The position numbers were made by a program, and so were the translations under genes. A stretch of 64,000 bases of DNA. Origin: Thermoplasmata archaeon (lineage in GTDB: Archaea > Thermoplasmatota > Thermoplasmata > Lutacidiplasmatales > UBA184). Under the pieces are notes generated by a model. That model had not been told where the DNA came from. It saw only the letters and a program-made list of their open reading frames with translations, and made no database searches. This document shows positions 1 to 7,349 of this stretch, in pieces. Location: assembly GCA_027314915.1 (NCBI GenBank), contig DAHUZZ010000001.1, positions 62,001 to 126,000 of the forward strand, given 5' to 3'. Numbering within the stretch: the first letter of the stretch is position 1; every line of letters begins with the position of its first letter.

Positions 1-1020
1 CGGGGACCGGCCCGGCACGAACCGTAGCCTCGGCCCGGCCCGAAGCTCCCACCGGCGCGAGATTCCGCGCACCGGGCGGAGCGCGGCACGAACGGCGGGC
101 AGGTCCTCGCGCTCGAGGAAGACGTGCACGTGCGCGCCCGCGTCGTGGGTGTAGCCGGCGACCGGGCGCCCGGCCTCCGCGTTCAGCCGTCGGACCCGCG
201 CGAGGATCTCCCGGGAGGTCGCCGTGAGGTAGTCGAGCGAGGGCGTCGTGGTCTCGCAGACCCGACGGAACTCGTCGCACTCCTCGATCAGGAGCGGGAA
301 GAGGTGGGAGGGGTCCCGGTGGGCGATCGCCCGGCGGATCGCGGCCAGCCGGCGGGGGAGCGCCTCCTGCCGGGGGACGTACTCCGGGCTCGTGGCCACC
401 GACCGCTGCATGGCGACCGCCGACCGGACCGCCTTCTCCGGCGCGTCCCGGACCCCGCAGACGAGATCGACGAGCTGGGGCCAGTGGCGACGGGGGTACA
501 GGGGGACCGCGACGCAGTCGGATCCGTCGGCCCTCCGTCCGGCGCGCCACTCGACGAAGCCCCCGAAGACCGACCGGCTCGCGCTGCCCGAACCGAGCCG
601 CGCGAGCTGCGAGAGCTCGGGAGGGCTCAAGCGAAGGCCGGCGGCGCGCGACGCGGCGCCGGCGAGCGCCGCGAACCCGCTCGCGCTGCTCGCGAGCCCG
701 CTCGCGGTGGGGAAGTTGTTCCGGCTCCGGATCTCCGCCCGCTCCGAGAGCCCCGCCCGTTCGCGGACCCGGTCGAGGAAGCGTCGGGCCGACTCGAGGG
801 GGCCCCCCACCGCGACCCGGCCGTTGAGGACGAGCCGGTCCTCCGACCGGCCCGTCCCGAACCGGACGGTCGTCACCGTCTGCATCCGGTCGAGCGTGAA
901 CGAGAGGGAGGAGTTGTAGGGAAGTCCCCGGTCGACGTCGCGCATCCCCCAGTACTTCACGAGGGCGATGTTCGGCGCGGCCACGCAGGTGGCCGCGGAG
1001 GAGTTCCTCGGCCGGGGCAT
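1..1020 (-). CDS. mvaD: Mevalonate (di/bis)phosphate decarboxylase, GHMP family, C-terminus cut by window edge
   Basis: This enzyme performs ATP-dependent decarboxylation of a phosphorylated mevalonate to an isopentenyl phosphate, the branch that feeds archaeal lipid synthesis. The N-terminus shows the family strand APNIALVKYWG (about residues 15-25) with the Lys used by true decarboxylases. A phosphate loop GLASSASGFAAL lies near residue 105, followed by SGSASRSVFGGFVEW, and YTHDAGAH near residue 290 carries the catalytic Asp. Thermoplasma mevalonate-3-kinases lose these Lys/Asp residues, so a decarboxylase is favoured, but the substrate (5-diphosphate, 5-phosphate or 3,5-bisphosphate) cannot be told. 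The frame is open for 340 codons to base 1, so little is missing. The start is ATG at 1020. An in-frame ATG at 1047 lies inside the TATA element and is less likely. Confidence 0.88.
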   Translation of the reverse strand, partial: MPRPRNSSAATCVAAPNIALVKYWGMRDVDRGLPYNSSLSFTLDRMQTVTTVRFGTGRSEDRLVLNGRVAVGGPLESARRFLDRVRERAGLSERAEIRSRNNFPTASGLASSASGFAALAGAASRAAGLRLSPPELSQLARLGSGSASRSVFGGFVEWRAGRRADGSDCVAVPLYPRRHWPQLVDLVCGVRDAPEKAVRSAVAMQRSVATSPEYVPRQEALPRRLAAIRRAIAHRDPSHLFPLLIEECDEFRRVCETTTPSLDYLTATSREILARVRRLNAEAGRPVAGYTHDAGAHVHVFLEREDLPAVRAALRPVRGISRRWELRAGPRLRFVPGRSP

Positions 1021-1039
1021 CGATCCCGGGGAGCGGGTA

Positions 1040-1052
1040 CAGTACATATCCG
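1040..1052. promoter_or_regulatory. Shared bidirectional TATA element (mvaD / thioesterase)
   Basis: The AT-rich core TACATAT in otherwise GC-rich DNA sits about 26 nt from both the leftward ATG at 1020 and the rightward ATG at 1073. That spacing fits leaderless transcripts in both directions and supports both starts. Confidence 0.55.
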
Positions 1053-1072
1053 CGTTGCCGCTGCCGTGGCCC

Positions 1073-1600
1073 ATGTCGGAGGCGCCCGAGGTACCCGAGC
1101 CGAGACCGGTCCGACCGCCGAAGAACTGGTCGGAGGTCCGCGACCTCTCCGGGTTCCACTCCGAGGTGGGGTTCCGGATCGATCCCGCGGAGACGGGCCA
1201 CGGGTACTGCACCGTGACCGGGCATGTCGAGCGGCGGCACCTGAACATCAACGGGGTCGTGCACGGGGGCGTGTACGCGACGATCCTGGACACGGCGATG
1301 GGCGGCGCGGTCGTGAGCATCCTCGGGGACGCGGAGGTCACCGCGACGACGTCGCTGTACGTCGAGTTCCTCCGCCCCGCGCAGGAGCACGCGGTGCTCC
1401 GGGCCCGGGGCGACCTCGTCCGCCGGGGGCGCCACCTCGCGTTCGTGAGGGGGAACCTCACGGACGGCGAGGGGCGGACGCTCAGCCAGGCCCAGGGCAC
1501 CTGGTACATCTGGTCCCGCGACGACGGGACCTGGGGCGGCGGGCAGAACGGCGGGGGGACGGCCCGGAAGCGCGCCGTTCCGGCCGGGAAAGGCAAATAG
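1073..1600 (+). CDS. PaaI-family hotdog thioesterase
   Basis: This is an acyl-CoA thioesterase of the hotdog-fold PaaI/YbgC group, probably hydrolysing an aryl- or acyl-CoA in the cytosol. The diagnostic stretch HLNINGVVHGGVYATILDTA (about residues 55-74) holds the Asn, the HGG turn and the Asp used in catalysis. It is followed by the typical TSLYVEFLRPA strand. The protein is 175 residues, close to the family length, with a Gly- and Lys-rich tail that adds nothing recognisable. ATG 1073 was chosen over an earlier in-frame ATG at 968 because it lies 26 nt from the TATA element and because the upstream residues have no family match. The substrate is unknown. Confidence 0.82.
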   Translation: MSEAPEVPEPRPVRPPKNWSEVRDLSGFHSEVGFRIDPAETGHGYCTVTGHVERRHLNINGVVHGGVYATILDTAMGGAVVSILGDAEVTATTSLYVEFLRPAQEHAVLRARGDLVRRGRHLAFVRGNLTDGEGRTLSQAQGTWYIWSRDDGTWGGGQNGGGTARKRAVPAGKGK

Positions 1601-1625
1601 CCCCCTCCCCTGCTGTACCTCTACC

Positions 1626-1877
1626 ATGACCGACCCACCCCCGCCCCCTCCGCGCCCGATCGGGGAAGAGATGGACGAACTCGTCCGCGACGTGGCCCGC
1701 GACGGCAAGACGGCCGCCAAGCGGGGGTTGCGGATCGCCGCCCGCGTGGGGAAGAAGGCGCTCGAGAAGGCCGAGGAGGTCACCGACCGGGTGGCCAAGG
1801 ACCTGCGCCCGCGCGAGCAGCCGCCCCCGCCGCCCCCACCTCCGCCGCCGCCCCCGCCGCCGTCCAGCCAAGCTTAA
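1626..1877 (+). CDS. Small Lys/Arg-rich helical protein with polyproline tail
   Basis: I do not recognise this 83-residue protein. It begins with a short proline-rich segment, continues with one predicted amphipathic, strongly charged helix (about residues 13-62, rich in Lys, Arg, Asp and Glu), and ends in a run of 14 consecutive prolines followed by SSQA. A TATA-like GGCAAATAGC at 1592-1601 lies 26-30 nt upstream of ATG 1626, so it looks like a separately promoted leaderless gene just before the 5S rRNA gene. The proline run should depend on aIF5A for translation. There is no signal peptide and no membrane segment. A nucleic-acid or membrane-surface binding role is possible but unsupported. 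Confidence 0.6.
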   Translation: MTDPPPPPPRPIGEEMDELVRDVARDGKTAAKRGLRIAARVGKKALEKAEEVTDRVAKDLRPREQPPPPPPPPPPPPPPSSQA

Positions 1878-1880
1878 GTA
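1873..1880 (+). promoter_or_regulatory. TATA box of the 5S rRNA gene
   Basis: TTAAGTA is centred about 25 nt before the 5S 5' end and overlaps the stop codon of the preceding small gene. Confidence 0.55.
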
Positions 1881-1901
1881 GCGCGCCTCGGTCGTCCGGC
1901 C

Positions 1902-2026
1902 GGCTGACGGCCAAAGCGGTGGGGAAACACCCGGTCCCATTCCGAACCCGGAAGTTAAGCCCACTGGCGTTCCGCGCGGTACTGAAGTGCGCGAGCCTAC
2001 GGGAACCGCGGAAAGCTGTCAGCCTC
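1902..2026 (+). rRNA. rrf: 5S ribosomal RNA
   Basis: The gene carries the archaeal 5S core, including the block beginning GGGGAAACACCCGGTCCCAT and the loop GAACCCGGAAGTTAAGCCC, then GGTACTGAAGTGCGCGAGCC. The ends GGCTGAC (1902-1908) and GTCAGCC (2018-2024) pair to form helix I. No 16S or 23S gene is adjacent, so this is an unlinked 5S gene as known in Thermoplasmata. End coordinates may shift by one or two bases. Confidence 0.93.
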
Positions 2027-2076
2027 CCTCTCCTCCGTAACGGGCCGTAGCCCGGGTCGGTGCGCGCCGGCCAGTC

Positions 2077-2085
2077 ATTAAATCG
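2077..2085 (+). promoter_or_regulatory. TATA box of the endonuclease IV gene
   Basis: CATTAAATC is centred 26 nt before the GTG at 2108. This placement is the main reason for choosing that start. Confidence 0.5.
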
Positions 2086-2107
2086 GGGCGGTCGGTGGCT
2101 CCCGACC

Positions 2108-2962
2108 GTGTGGTTGGGCGCCCACATCGCCACCGCCGAGGGTCTCGCCGAGGCTCCCCGGACGGGCCGGTCGATCGGATGCGATGCGATCCAGATCTTC
2201 TCGAAGAGCCCGCACTCCTGGAAGGGTCCTCCGCTCCTCCCGGAGCGGGCGGAGGAGTTCCGCGCGGCGGTCAAGGAGTCCCGCCTGCACGCCGTGGCGG
2301 TCCACCACAACTACCTCACGAACCTCGGATCGCCCAAGGACCCGATGTACCACCAGTCGAAGGAGGCGTTCCTCGACGACCTCCGACGGTGCGACCTCCT
2401 GGGCGCGGACCACCTCATCTTCCACACGGGGGCGCACCTGGGCTCGGGGGCCGCGGCGAGCCTCCGGCGGGTCGTCGACGCCCTCAACTGGGCGACGGCC
2501 GAGCTGCCCGACTCGACGACCCACATCCTGCTCGAGAACGCGGCGGGGCAGGGGACCACCCTCGGCTCGAACTTCGAGGAGCTCGCCCAGGTCCTGGACG
2601 GGGTCGAGGCGAGGTCCCGGGTCGGGATCGCGATCGACACCTGCCATCTCTTCGCCTCCGGTCAGGACTTCCGGACCGCCGAGACCTACGCCGCGGTGAA
2701 GGACCGCATCCAGCGCACGGTGGGGCTCCGGAAGGTGCGGGCGTTCCACCTGAACGACAGCAAGGCCGACCTCGGGATGCACCTCGACCGGCACGAGAAC
2801 ATCGGCCGCGGGAAGCTCGGCATCGAGGGGTTCCGGCCCTGGCTCAACGACCCGACCTGGGCGAAGGTGCCGGGGTACCTCGAGACGCCCTGGACGGACG
2901 ACGACTACCGCGCCTACGTGACCGACCTGCGGACCCTGCGGGCCCTGATCGCCTCGCCGTAG
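2108..2962 (+). CDS. nfo: Endonuclease IV (AP endonuclease, DNA base-excision repair)
   Basis: This is a trinuclear-zinc TIM-barrel AP endonuclease that cuts DNA 5' of abasic sites. Visible family motifs, in order, are GAHIATAEGL at the N-terminus, the IQIFSKSPHSW strand, VHHNYLTNL, FHTGAH, LLENAAGQGT, IAIDTCHLFASGQD, FHLNDSK and the final ENIGRGKLGIEGF, which together supply the His, Glu and Asp zinc ligands. The length of 284 residues is normal. GTG 2108 gives a product starting directly with the first barrel strand and sits 26 nt after a TATA box. An earlier in-frame ATG at 2060 would lie upstream of that box. It appears monocistronic. Confidence 0.93.
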   Translation: MWLGAHIATAEGLAEAPRTGRSIGCDAIQIFSKSPHSWKGPPLLPERAEEFRAAVKESRLHAVAVHHNYLTNLGSPKDPMYHQSKEAFLDDLRRCDLLGADHLIFHTGAHLGSGAAASLRRVVDALNWATAELPDSTTHILLENAAGQGTTLGSNFEELAQVLDGVEARSRVGIAIDTCHLFASGQDFRTAETYAAVKDRIQRTVGLRKVRAFHLNDSKADLGMHLDRHENIGRGKLGIEGFRPWLNDPTWAKVPGYLETPWTDDDYRAYVTDLRTLRALIASP

Positions 2963-3070
2963 GATCGGGCTCCGGGAGACGGGCTTGGGCGCGCCGCGTG
3001 GCTTGAAGTAGGCCGCCCGCCTCGGTCGCCTACGCAGCCCCAGGCCCCGAGTCGGCGTCCCGCGGAGGTC

Positions 3071-3910
3071 GTGCGCGCACGGCTCGCACGGATCCGGGCG
3101 GGCGGTCAGATCCTGCCCGTCCTCGAGACCCCGGCGTTCGATCCCTCCCTCGCCGACCCGAAGGACCGGTTCGAGTCGCCCCCCGCGAACGCGGAGCTCG
3201 CCGAGGTGGGGCTCGCCCCCGAGGCGTGGCTTCTGTGCGGGGCCTCGGAGGCGGTGAGCTGGGCGTGGCCCTACCTCGCCCGGGGCCCCGGCACCCCGGG
3301 GCCGGTGGTCCTTGCGCGGTACGACGGCTCCTCCGACGCGGCCCCCGTCGCGGACCTGGCGGCCTTCGCCGCGCACCCCGGGAGCCACGTGGCGGCGCCC
3401 CGGGACGCCGCCGCGACGCAGGCCACGATCGACGCGATCCTTTCCCAGCCCGCGCCCACCTACGCCCGGATCCCGACGGATCCCGGGCCCGCGCGGTCGG
3501 AGGCCCGGTTCCAGTGGGGCACCGCCCCGGTGCTCCGGGAGGGCTCCGACCTGACCCTGATCGGCGTGGGGCCGGTGCTCACCGAGGTCGAGGCCCTCGC
3601 GGACCGGCTCCAGGGCGTCGGGGTCTCCGCCCGCGTCCTGGACGGGGCGAGCGTCAAGCCCCTCGACGCCGTCGGCGTCCTCCGGGCCGCGCGGGAGACG
3701 GGCGCGATCCTCACCGCCGAGCAGCACAACGTCGTGAGCGGCTACGGGGCCGCGGTCGCCGCGGTGACGGCGCTGGGGTACCCGGTGCCGGTCCGCCGGC
3801 TCGGCGTCCCGGATCTTCCCGCCGCCGCGCTCGGCGGGCCCGCGGTCTCGGCGGCCCGGCTCGACGAGGAGGCCTGGGAGCTCCTCAAGGCCAGGGGCAA
3901 AGTTCAGTAA
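3071..3910 (+). CDS. Degenerate stand-alone transketolase C-terminal-half-like protein
   Basis: The C-terminal half matches the C-terminal subunit of archaeal split transketolases: [19 protein letters not shown], a covariant [29 protein letters not shown] and [12 protein letters not shown] follow the family order. The pyrimidine-binding half (residues 1-130) is poorly conserved. Where the family has GIAEQNM with the catalytic Glu, this protein reads GLAPEAW. No transketolase N-terminal (TPP-binding) subunit is adjacent, whereas the two normally sit together. Transaldolase follows 25 nt downstream. The start is uncertain: GTG 3071 directly abuts a GGAGGT, which is too close for a normal ribosome site. 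Either it pairs with a remote N-subunit or it is a repurposed, probably catalytically altered protein. Confidence 0.6.
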   Translation: MRARLARIRAGGQILPVLETPAFDPSLADPKDRFESPPANAELAEVGLAPEAWLLCGASEAVSWAWPYLARGPGTPGPVVLARYDGSSDAAPVADLAAFAAHPGSHVAAPRDAAATQATIDAILSQPAPTYARIPTDPGPARSEARFQWGTAPVLREGSDLTLIGVGPVLTEVEALADRLQGVGVSARVLDGASVKPLDAVGVLRAARETGAILTAEQHNVVSGYGAAVAAVTALGYPVPVRRLGVPDLPAAALGGPAVSAARLDEEAWELLKARGKVQ

Positions 3911-3912
3911 CC
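3903..3912 (+). promoter_or_regulatory. TATA-like box before transaldolase
   Basis: TTCAGTAACC is centred 28 nt before ATG 3936 and overlaps the stop of the preceding gene, so transaldolase may be transcribed independently of the transketolase-like gene. Confidence 0.4.
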
Positions 3913-3935
3913 TCAAGGGGTGTCGAACGCCGGGC

Positions 3936-4616
3936 ATGAAGCTCTTCCTGGACACCGCCAGCGTCGACGAGATCCGTCGGATGTGGGAGATCGGCATCCT
4001 CGACGGCGTGACCACGAACCCCTCGCTCGTGGCCAAGGAGGGCCGCCTCTTCGAGGACGTGATCCGCGAGATCTGCGACCTCGGGGTCCCCTCGGTCTCC
4101 GCCGAGGTGGTCGGCACCGACGTCCCCACGATGCTCGAGGAGGGCCGGCACCTCGCCAAGATCCATCCCGCGATCTACGTGAAGGTCCCCATGACGCCCG
4201 CGGGGCTGCGGGCGACGAAGACGCTCCGGAGCGAGGGGATCCGCGTGAACATGACGCTCGTCTTCTCGGCGAACCAGGCGCTCCTCGCGGCGAAGGTGGG
4301 CGCGAGCTACGTGAGCCCCTTCATCGGCCGTCTCGACGACCAGGGACAGGACGGGATGGAGCTCATCAGCGACCTCCGGCAGATCTACGACAACTACGAC
4401 TTCGACACCGAGATCCTGGTCGCGAGCATCCGGCACCCGGTCCACGTCCTCGAGGCGGCGAAGCTCGGCGGCGACATCGCGACCATGCCCTTCGGGGTGA
4501 TGGAGAAGCTCGCCCAGCACCCCCTGACCGACCTGGGCCTTGCCCGGTTCCTCAAGGACTGGGAGAAGGTCCCGAAGGCGCCCCGCGCGGCGATCCCCGC
4601 CCCCCGGCGGAGCTAG
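3936..4616 (+). CDS. tal: Transaldolase / fructose-6-phosphate aldolase, small (TalC) type
   Basis: This is a class I aldolase that transfers dihydroxyacetone units in the non-oxidative pentose phosphate pathway. [14 protein letters not shown] opens the first barrel strand, [13 protein letters not shown] is the family signature, and [12 protein letters not shown] carries the Schiff-base Lys near residue 86. [21 protein letters not shown] and [11 protein letters not shown] follow as expected. The length of 226 residues matches the short TalC/MipB class, whose members may act as transaldolase or as fructose-6-phosphate aldolase; sequence reading alone does not separate them. The neighbour upstream is transketolase-like, which supports a sugar-phosphate role. 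Confidence 0.9.
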   Translation: MKLFLDTASVDEIRRMWEIGILDGVTTNPSLVAKEGRLFEDVIREICDLGVPSVSAEVVGTDVPTMLEEGRHLAKIHPAIYVKVPMTPAGLRATKTLRSEGIRVNMTLVFSANQALLAAKVGASYVSPFIGRLDDQGQDGMELISDLRQIYDNYDFDTEILVASIRHPVHVLEAAKLGGDIATMPFGVMEKLAQHPLTDLGLARFLKDWEKVPKAPRAAIPAPRRS

Positions 4617-4632
4617 GACCCTCGGGCGACCC

Positions 4633-4947
4633 ATGCCCGAGGAGCCCGCGTCGCGGACCACGGCCCCCGGCGCTCCCCTCCTCGAGAAGTACCTGCGCAT
4701 CACCCGGGAGGCGCTCGAACGGGTCCGGGTCGCGCCGCCGCGCCGCTCCTTCCTCGTGGGCGCCGCCGAGGACTTCCTCTCGATGGCGCGCGCCTACCTC
4801 GCCGATGCCGAGAGCTTCCGGACCAAGGGCGACGGGGACCGCGCGCTCGCCGCGGTGAGCTACGCGCACGGATGGATCGATGCGGGGGTCCGGCTCGGCC
4901 TCCTGGACGGGGGTGACGACGATGTCCGGTTCACGCCCTACCGCTAG
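4633..4947 (+). CDS. DUF357 family archaeal protein
   Basis: This 104-residue helical protein is of the archaeal DUF357 type. Recognisable family positions are LLEKYLRITREALERV, the middle AAEDFLSMARAYLADAESF, and AVSYAHGWIDAGVRLGLLD. The biochemical function is unknown. It overlaps the translin gene by 26 nt (4922-4947), which implies translational coupling and suggests a shared nucleic-acid-related role. ATG 4633 leaves a short disordered N-terminus before the domain; there is no alternative in-frame start close to the domain. Confidence 0.82.
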   Translation: MPEEPASRTTAPGAPLLEKYLRITREALERVRVAPPRRSFLVGAAEDFLSMARAYLADAESFRTKGDGDRALAAVSYAHGWIDAGVRLGLLDGGDDDVRFTPYR

Positions 4948-5575
4948 GTCCCCTCCCGAGGGGCTCCCCGAGCGGGTCCTCGGCGAGATCGAGGCCCACC
5001 TCCGCGAGCGCGAGCTTCGGCGCGAGGGGGTCTACGACCGGGCCCGCCGCCTGCGTCGACGGGCCCAGCAGCTCATGCGGCGGCTCCACGAGGGCTCCGC
5101 GCCGGCGCCCGAGCTGCTCGAGCTCCGCCGGGAGGCCTCCGGGTTCGCCCACGACCTCGCGAGCCACTCGCCGGAGGAGTCGCACCTCGCCCACGACGCG
5201 CTCCAGGAGTGCGCCGAGGCGATCCTGCTCGAGGCCGTCATCCGGGGCGCGCCCCTCCCCGGGCCGGCGGAGCTCGGCCTCCCGGCCGAGCCCTACCTCC
5301 TCGGCGCCGGCGACCTCGTGGGGGAGATCCGGCGGCTTACGCTCCGCTCGCTGGCCGACGATCGGCTCGAGGAGGCGGAGGGCCGGCTCGCGCTCATGGA
5401 GAAGATCTACCACGACCTCATGCGCTTCGACGCCCCGCGGAGCATCCTGTCGATGAAGCCGAAGCAGGACGCGGCCCGCGCCCTCCTCGAGAGGACCCGG
5501 GGCGAGGTCACGATGGCCCAGGTGCTGGCCCGCGCCCACCTCCCGGGCGGACCCCGGGACGGAGGCGCGGCGTGA
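4922..5575 (+). CDS. Translin family RNA/DNA-binding protein
   Basis: This is an all-helical archaeal translin-family protein of 217 residues. It starts with a basic helix (IEAHLRERELRREGVYDRAR) followed by RRRAQQLMRRLHEG. It continues with FAHDLASHSPEESHLAHDALQECAEA and ends with the conserved MEKIYHDLMRFDAP helix. Translin and Trax form ring oligomers that bind single-stranded RNA or DNA; archaeal homologues are linked to RNA processing. The start at ATG 4922 lies inside the DUF357 gene. The stop overlaps the GTG of the next gene as GTGA, so DUF357, translin and MTA phosphorylase form one operon. Confidence 0.85.
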   Translation: MSGSRPTARSPPEGLPERVLGEIEAHLRERELRREGVYDRARRLRRRAQQLMRRLHEGSAPAPELLELRREASGFAHDLASHSPEESHLAHDALQECAEAILLEAVIRGAPLPGPAELGLPAEPYLLGAGDLVGEIRRLTLRSLADDRLEEAEGRLALMEKIYHDLMRFDAPRSILSMKPKQDAARALLERTRGEVTMAQVLARAHLPGGPRDGGAA

Positions 5576-6363
5576 GCCCGCCGGCCCGCACCATCGGGGT
5601 CATCGGCGGCTCCGGCATCTCGCGGCTGCTCGCGGGCGACGTGGTCGCGACCCACCCGGTCGCGACGCCCTGGGGTCCGCCCTCCGGGCCGATCGAGGAG
5701 CGGCATCTCGGGGACCTTCGGGTCCTCTTCCTGCCCCGGCACGGCCCGGGCCACACGATCCCCCCGCACCGCGTGAACTACCGGGCGAACATCGACGCGC
5801 TCGCCGCGATGGGGGCCGAGCGGATCGTGGCGCTGAACTCGGTGGGCTCGCTCCAGCCCGAGCTGCCGCCCGGGCAGTTCGTCCTCCCCGAGCAGTTCGT
5901 CGACTTCACCCGGGGCCGGCCGACGACCTTCTACGATGGCGGCCGGGTCTACCACGTCTCGATGGCCGACCCGTTCTGCCCCGAGCTCACCCGCCTGGCG
6001 GCGGCGACCGGCGAGGAGGCGGGCAGCCCCTTCGCGCAGGGCAAGACCTACGTCTGCGTCGAGGGACCGAGGTTCTCGACCCGGGCCGAGTCCCGGTTCT
6101 TCCGGAGCCTGGCGGACATCATCGGCATGACGGTCGTACCGGAGGTCACGCTCGCCCGCGAGCGGGCCCTTTGCTACGTCTGCCTCGCGATGGTCACCGA
6201 CTTCGACGTCTGGCAGCCCCGGGCCGTCGAGGCCGAGGACATCGGCCGGGTGATGGGCCAGAACGCCGAGCGGATCCAGAGGGTGCTCGAGAAGCTCCTG
6301 CCGAAGCTCGGGGGCCCCCGCACCTGCCCGTGCGCGCGGGCGCTCGATACCGCGGCGATCTAG
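5572..6363 (+). CDS. mtnP: S-methyl-5'-thioadenosine phosphorylase (or thioinosine/nucleoside phosphorylase)
   Basis: This is a class I purine nucleoside phosphorylase of the MTAP branch, which cleaves methylthioadenosine with phosphate during polyamine and methionine salvage. GVIGGSGISRLL gives the phosphate loop, FLPRHGPGHTIPPHRVNYRAN is the MTAP signature, and ALNSVGSLQPEL follows. The substrate segment TYVCVEGPRFSTRAESRF and the MTVVPEVTLARERAL helix complete the fold. A C-terminal CPCARALD segment with two Cys is typical of thermostable archaeal members. GTG 5572 overlaps the translin stop. Some archaeal relatives prefer methylthioinosine or guanosine, and this is not resolvable here. 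Confidence 0.88.
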   Translation: MSPPARTIGVIGGSGISRLLAGDVVATHPVATPWGPPSGPIEERHLGDLRVLFLPRHGPGHTIPPHRVNYRANIDALAAMGAERIVALNSVGSLQPELPPGQFVLPEQFVDFTRGRPTTFYDGGRVYHVSMADPFCPELTRLAAATGEEAGSPFAQGKTYVCVEGPRFSTRAESRFFRSLADIIGMTVVPEVTLARERALCYVCLAMVTDFDVWQPRAVEAEDIGRVMGQNAERIQRVLEKLLPKLGGPRTCPCARALDTAAI

Positions 6364-6375
6364 CCGCCGGGAGGC

Positions 6376-6600
6376 TCAGCCGCCCCGCGGGGGAACGCCG
6401 CGGCGGACCGTGATGGGGATCACGCCGGCCGCGAACTCGAGCTCGGCGATGGTGACCGGGTCGATGAGGCTGGCATCGACATCGATGAGGAGCGGCGCCC
6501 CGAGGGAGACCTGGAGGGCACGGGCCCCGAGGATCCGGGCCCGTTCGAACCGGGTGTACCCCGCGGCGTCGACGGAGGTGCGGGGTCCAGCCTCGGGCAC
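6376..6600 (-). CDS. rpoK: DNA-directed RNA polymerase subunit K (Rpb6 homologue)
   Basis: This small core subunit of archaeal RNA polymerase clamps RpoA' at the base of the enzyme. The family block runs from [20 protein letters not shown] through APLLIDV and [21 protein letters not shown], matching nearly every conserved RpoK position. The start is uncertain. GTG 6600 gives 74 residues, with the core beginning at residue 15 and a GAGGGA about 9 nt upstream. GTG at 6630 or 6654 would add a non-conserved Ala-rich extension. A TATA-like GGTAAATACC at 6665-6674 lies upstream. The gene is convergent with mtnP, 12 nt away. Confidence 0.9.
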   Translation of the reverse strand: MPEAGPRTSVDAAGYTRFERARILGARALQVSLGAPLLIDVDASLIDPVTIAELEFAAGVIPITVRRGVPPRGG

Positions 6601-6775
6601 AGAAAGTTCCCTCAGAGCCGCTTCGGGCACCGCGGCCGACAAGGCTCGCGCCACTTTAGGTTTGGTATTTACCCTTTGCCTCGGCCCGGGAGGGGTTCCG
6701 CGGGCCCGGCGCACCGTCGCACGGGACCGGACCGGGAGGGTTCCGCGGTGCGGGACGGGCGGCCGGGACGCCAGG

Positions 6776-6783
6776 GTTATAGG
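6776..6783 (+). promoter_or_regulatory. TATA box of the marR-ABC operon
   Basis: GTTATAGG is centred about 30 nt before ATG 6810 and directly abuts the palindromic operator that follows. Confidence 0.55.
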
Positions 6784-6784
6784 T

Positions 6785-6801
6785 AACCGAACAGTTCGGT
6801 T
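6785..6801. promoter_or_regulatory. 17-bp palindromic operator, probable MarR autoregulatory site
   Basis: AACCGAAC-A-GTTCGGTT is a perfect inverted repeat of 8-nt arms around one base, lying between the TATA box and the predicted transcription start. Binding here would block initiation. The adjacent downstream gene encodes a MarR repressor, so autoregulation is the natural reading. Confidence 0.7.
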
Positions 6802-6809
6802 TCCTTACC

Positions 6810-7349
6810 ATGTCGGTGGCCCGATCCCTCCCGGCGCCCGTCTCCCCGGAGGATCGGTCGATCGACGCCCTGATGCGGCTCGCGCGGGGGACCCTGCGGG
6901 TCCTCCGGCGCGAGGCGGCGGGCTCGGGGCTCTCGATGCCCCAGGCGATGATCCTCTCCTGGCTGGCGCGCGAGGGTCCGCGGCCGACGACGGGATGGTC
7001 GGACCGGATCGGCACCTCCGCCTCGGCGACCTCCGAGCTGGTCGACGGGCTCGAGGGCATGGGGCTCCTCGAGCGGCGGGGGCACCCGGCGGACCGGCGG
7101 CAGATCCTGATCGAGATCACCCCGGAGGGTCGGCGGCTCTTCGGTCGGATCCGATCGGGACAGCGGGACCATCTGCGCCGCGCCCTCGAAGGGCTCTCCG
7201 CGTCGGAGCTCGAACGGACGATCCGCACGCTCGAGATGCTCACCGAGCGGCTGGGCTCCGACGGCCCGGGGGACGTCCCTCCGTCCCCGGTCGCCGGCCC
7301 GGCCTCGCCGCGACGCGCCCGCCCTCCCTCGAGGAGCCCCGATGCCTGA
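6810..7349 (+). CDS. MarR family transcriptional regulator
   Basis: This winged-helix repressor probably controls the ABC exporter encoded downstream. Residues 15-60 form the N-terminal dimer helices and the first helix of the DNA-binding domain (LSMPQAMILSWLAREG). The recognition region follows (ASATSELVDGLEGMGLLERR), then the wing HPADRRQILIEITPEG with the family DRR motif. The C-terminal dimer helix is near residues 115-150. A disordered Pro/Arg tail of about 30 residues follows. ATG 6810 is next to the operator. The stop codon lies 8 nt inside the ATPase gene, so the two are co-transcribed. A small-molecule or drug ligand is likely but unknown. Confidence 0.88.
   Translation: MSVARSLPAPVSPEDRSIDALMRLARGTLRVLRREAAGSGLSMPQAMILSWLAREGPRPTTGWSDRIGTSASATSELVDGLEGMGLLERRGHPADRRQILIEITPEGRRLFGRIRSGQRDHLRRALEGLSASELERTIRTLEMLTERLGSDGPGDVPPSPVAGPASPRRARPPSRSPDA

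Noticed and set aside
1808..1863. CCG/CCC repeat tract as a microsatellite
   Set aside because: It is explained by the 14 proline codons of the 83-residue protein and uses mixed codons, so it is not a pure repeat.
2078..4159. Long minus-strand open frame of about 690 codons
   Set aside because: It is antisense to endonuclease IV, the transketolase-like gene and transaldolase, which have clear family motifs. High GC removes stops from opposite-strand frames, and its product is Arg/Pro/Gly-rich without motifs.
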